From: Methyloglobulus sp.
GTDB lineage: Bacteria > Pseudomonadota > Gammaproteobacteria > Methylococcales > Methylomonadaceae
Assembly: GCA_013140405.1 (NCBI GenBank)
Contig: JABFSV010000375.1
Span: forward strand, 1 to 6,405
Length of the DNA: 6,405 bases
Direction of reading: 5' to 3'
Positions 5,330-6,405 of the stretch are shown here, piece after piece. The stretch's first letter is position 1. The number at the start of each line of letters is the position of its first letter. Under the pieces are notes generated by a model. That model was not told where the DNA came from. It did not search any database and saw only the letters and a program-made list of their open reading frames with translations. A program made the translations under genes and the position numbers.

Positions 5330-6405
5330 ATGAAAGTCCTAGTACTAGGTGGTGACGGGTTTTGTGGATGGCCAACTGCTTTGCATTTGTCCAAGATTGG
5401 ACATGATGTAATTATTGTTGACAACCTGTCACGCCGTAAAATTGACATTGAACTGGAAGTTGAATCTTTGACCCCCATTACGGCTATGTCAACACGCCTT
5501 AATGCTTGGCTGGAACTAACTGGCAAGACGATTGGATTTTACAACATTGATGTTGCTCACCAATATCGAGAACTGCTCGACCTGATAAGTAACGAAAAAG
5601 TTGATGCCATCGTCCATTTTGCCGAGCAACGTGCTGCTCCTTACTCAATGAAAAGTGCCAAGGAAAAGCGTTATACCGTAGATAACAATCTCAATGCCAC
5701 AAATAATGTGTTAAGCGCAATCGTGGAATCTGGACTTGATTTACATCTTGTGCACCTGGGTACCATGGGTGTTTATGGTTATGGTACGGCTGGAATGAAA
5801 ATTCCGGAAGGCTATCTCAATGTCCAAGTGGTCACTGATACGGGTGACATTATCGAGCAGGAGGTGCTCTATCCGGCCAATCCCGGTAGCATCTACCATA
5901 TGACAAAGACCCAGGATGCTCTTTTCTTCGCTTTTTACAATAAGAACGATGGCCTACGGATTACCGATCTTCATCAAGGTATAGTATGGGGAACTAATAC
6001 AGTTGAAACATCAATGGATGAGCGACTTATCAATCGTTTTGACTACGATGGGGATTATGGCACGGTACTTAACCGATTCCTCATGCAGGCAGCGATTGGG
6101 CATCCATTAACTGTTCATGGCACAGGCGGTCAAACGCGAGCTTTCATTCATATCCGAGACACAGTAAGGTGCATTGAAATTGCACTCTCAACCCCGCCAA
6201 ACCATGGCGAGAAAGTGAAAATTTTCAATCAGATGACGGAAACGCACTGTGTGCGGGAACTTGCGGAACTGGTTTCGCGCCTGACGGGAGTGGAAATTTC
6301 ATATTTACCTAATCCCCGCAAGGAAGCGGATGAAAACGAATTGCATGTGGAGAACAAATGCTTTTTGGAGCTTGGTTTGGAACCAACTACGCTTGAAAGT
6401 GGGTT
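5330..6405 (+). CDS. sqdB: UDP-sulfoquinovose synthase (right-truncated by window edge)
   Basis: The frame is open from ATG 5330 to the right edge (358 complete codons). The family is usually about 390-400 residues, so only the last helices are missing. It is an extended short-chain dehydrogenase: NAD-binding GGDGFCGWPTALHL (7-20), acidic Asp31 after strand 2, SLTPI (46-50), VHFAEQRAAPYSM (95-107), catalytic Thr145 in LGTMGVYG, and the Tyr189-x3-Lys193 pair in SIYHMTK. Family hallmarks continue with ITDLHQGIVWG (211-221), FDYDGDYGTVLNRF, GHPLTVHGTGGQTRAFIHIRDT (257-278), FNQMTE and PNPRKEADEN. These match plant SQD1 and bacterial SqdB, which convert UDP-glucose and sulfite to UDP-sulfoquinovose. 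In sulfolipid-making bacteria the product feeds a diacylglycerol sulfoquinovosyltransferase; beside a sulfotransferase and an FkbM-like gene it may instead supply a sulfonated sugar for a surface glycan. Small departures (GVYG for GEYG; IHIRD for LDIRD) leave room for an altered substrate. Confidence 0.88.
   Translation, partial: MKVLVLGGDGFCGWPTALHLSKIGHDVIIVDNLSRRKIDIELEVESLTPITAMSTRLNAWLELTGKTIGFYNIDVAHQYRELLDLISNEKVDAIVHFAEQRAAPYSMKSAKEKRYTVDNNLNATNNVLSAIVESGLDLHLVHLGTMGVYGYGTAGMKIPEGYLNVQVVTDTGDIIEQEVLYPANPGSIYHMTKTQDALFFAFYNKNDGLRITDLHQGIVWGTNTVETSMDERLINRFDYDGDYGTVLNRFLMQAAIGHPLTVHGTGGQTRAFIHIRDTVRCIEIALSTPPNHGEKVKIFNQMTETHCVRELAELVSRLTGVEISYLPNPRKEADENELHVENKCFLELGLEPTTLESG

Noticed and set aside
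5326..5526. Minus-strand 66-residue frame opposite the start of sqdB
   Set aside because: The + strand is clearly SqdB with its NAD-binding motif here; the opposite frame has no support.

Overview
The window looks like part of a bacterial cell-surface glycan (exopolysaccharide, capsule or O-antigen type) gene cluster, most likely from a Gram-negative member of the Proteobacteria with moderate GC content. That placement rests on gene content and general sequence character, not on a marker gene, so it is tentative. All genes lie on the + strand, tightly packed except for one gap of about 300 bases, and read as one or two transcription units.

Layout: (1) bases 1-189 hold the C-terminal end of a gene that starts outside the window. 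(2) 192-2636 encodes an 814-residue modular protein: a divergent sulfotransferase-like N-terminal domain, a long coiled coil with near-identical repeats, and two tandem copies of a beta-rich domain carrying an NWY...WAGP motif. (3) 2637-2935 is an AT-rich gap with no convincing gene but several promoter- or operator-like elements. (4) 2936-4336 encodes a divergent FkbM-type methyltransferase-like domain followed by the same family of coiled-coil repeats and a basic tail. (5) 4345-5286 encodes a well-formed PAPS-type sulfotransferase. (6) 5330-6405 encodes UDP-sulfoquinovose synthase (SqdB/SQD1 family). It runs off the right edge, with roughly 30-40 residues missing.

The common theme is sulfur decoration of a glycan. 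The 4345 gene would add sulfate esters from PAPS. The SqdB protein would make UDP-sulfoquinovose from UDP-glucose and sulfite, providing a sulfonated sugar donor. Whether that sugar goes into sulfolipid or into a surface polysaccharide cannot be decided here, but the neighbours favour the polysaccharide.

The most unusual part is the pair of large proteins at 192-2636 and 2936-4336. They have unrelated N-terminal domains, both with weakened catalytic motifs, yet share nearly the same coiled-coil repeat at protein and DNA level. This suggests either co-assembly through matched coiled coils or recent repeat exchange between adjacent genes, and it leaves a direct repeat that could recombine in frame.
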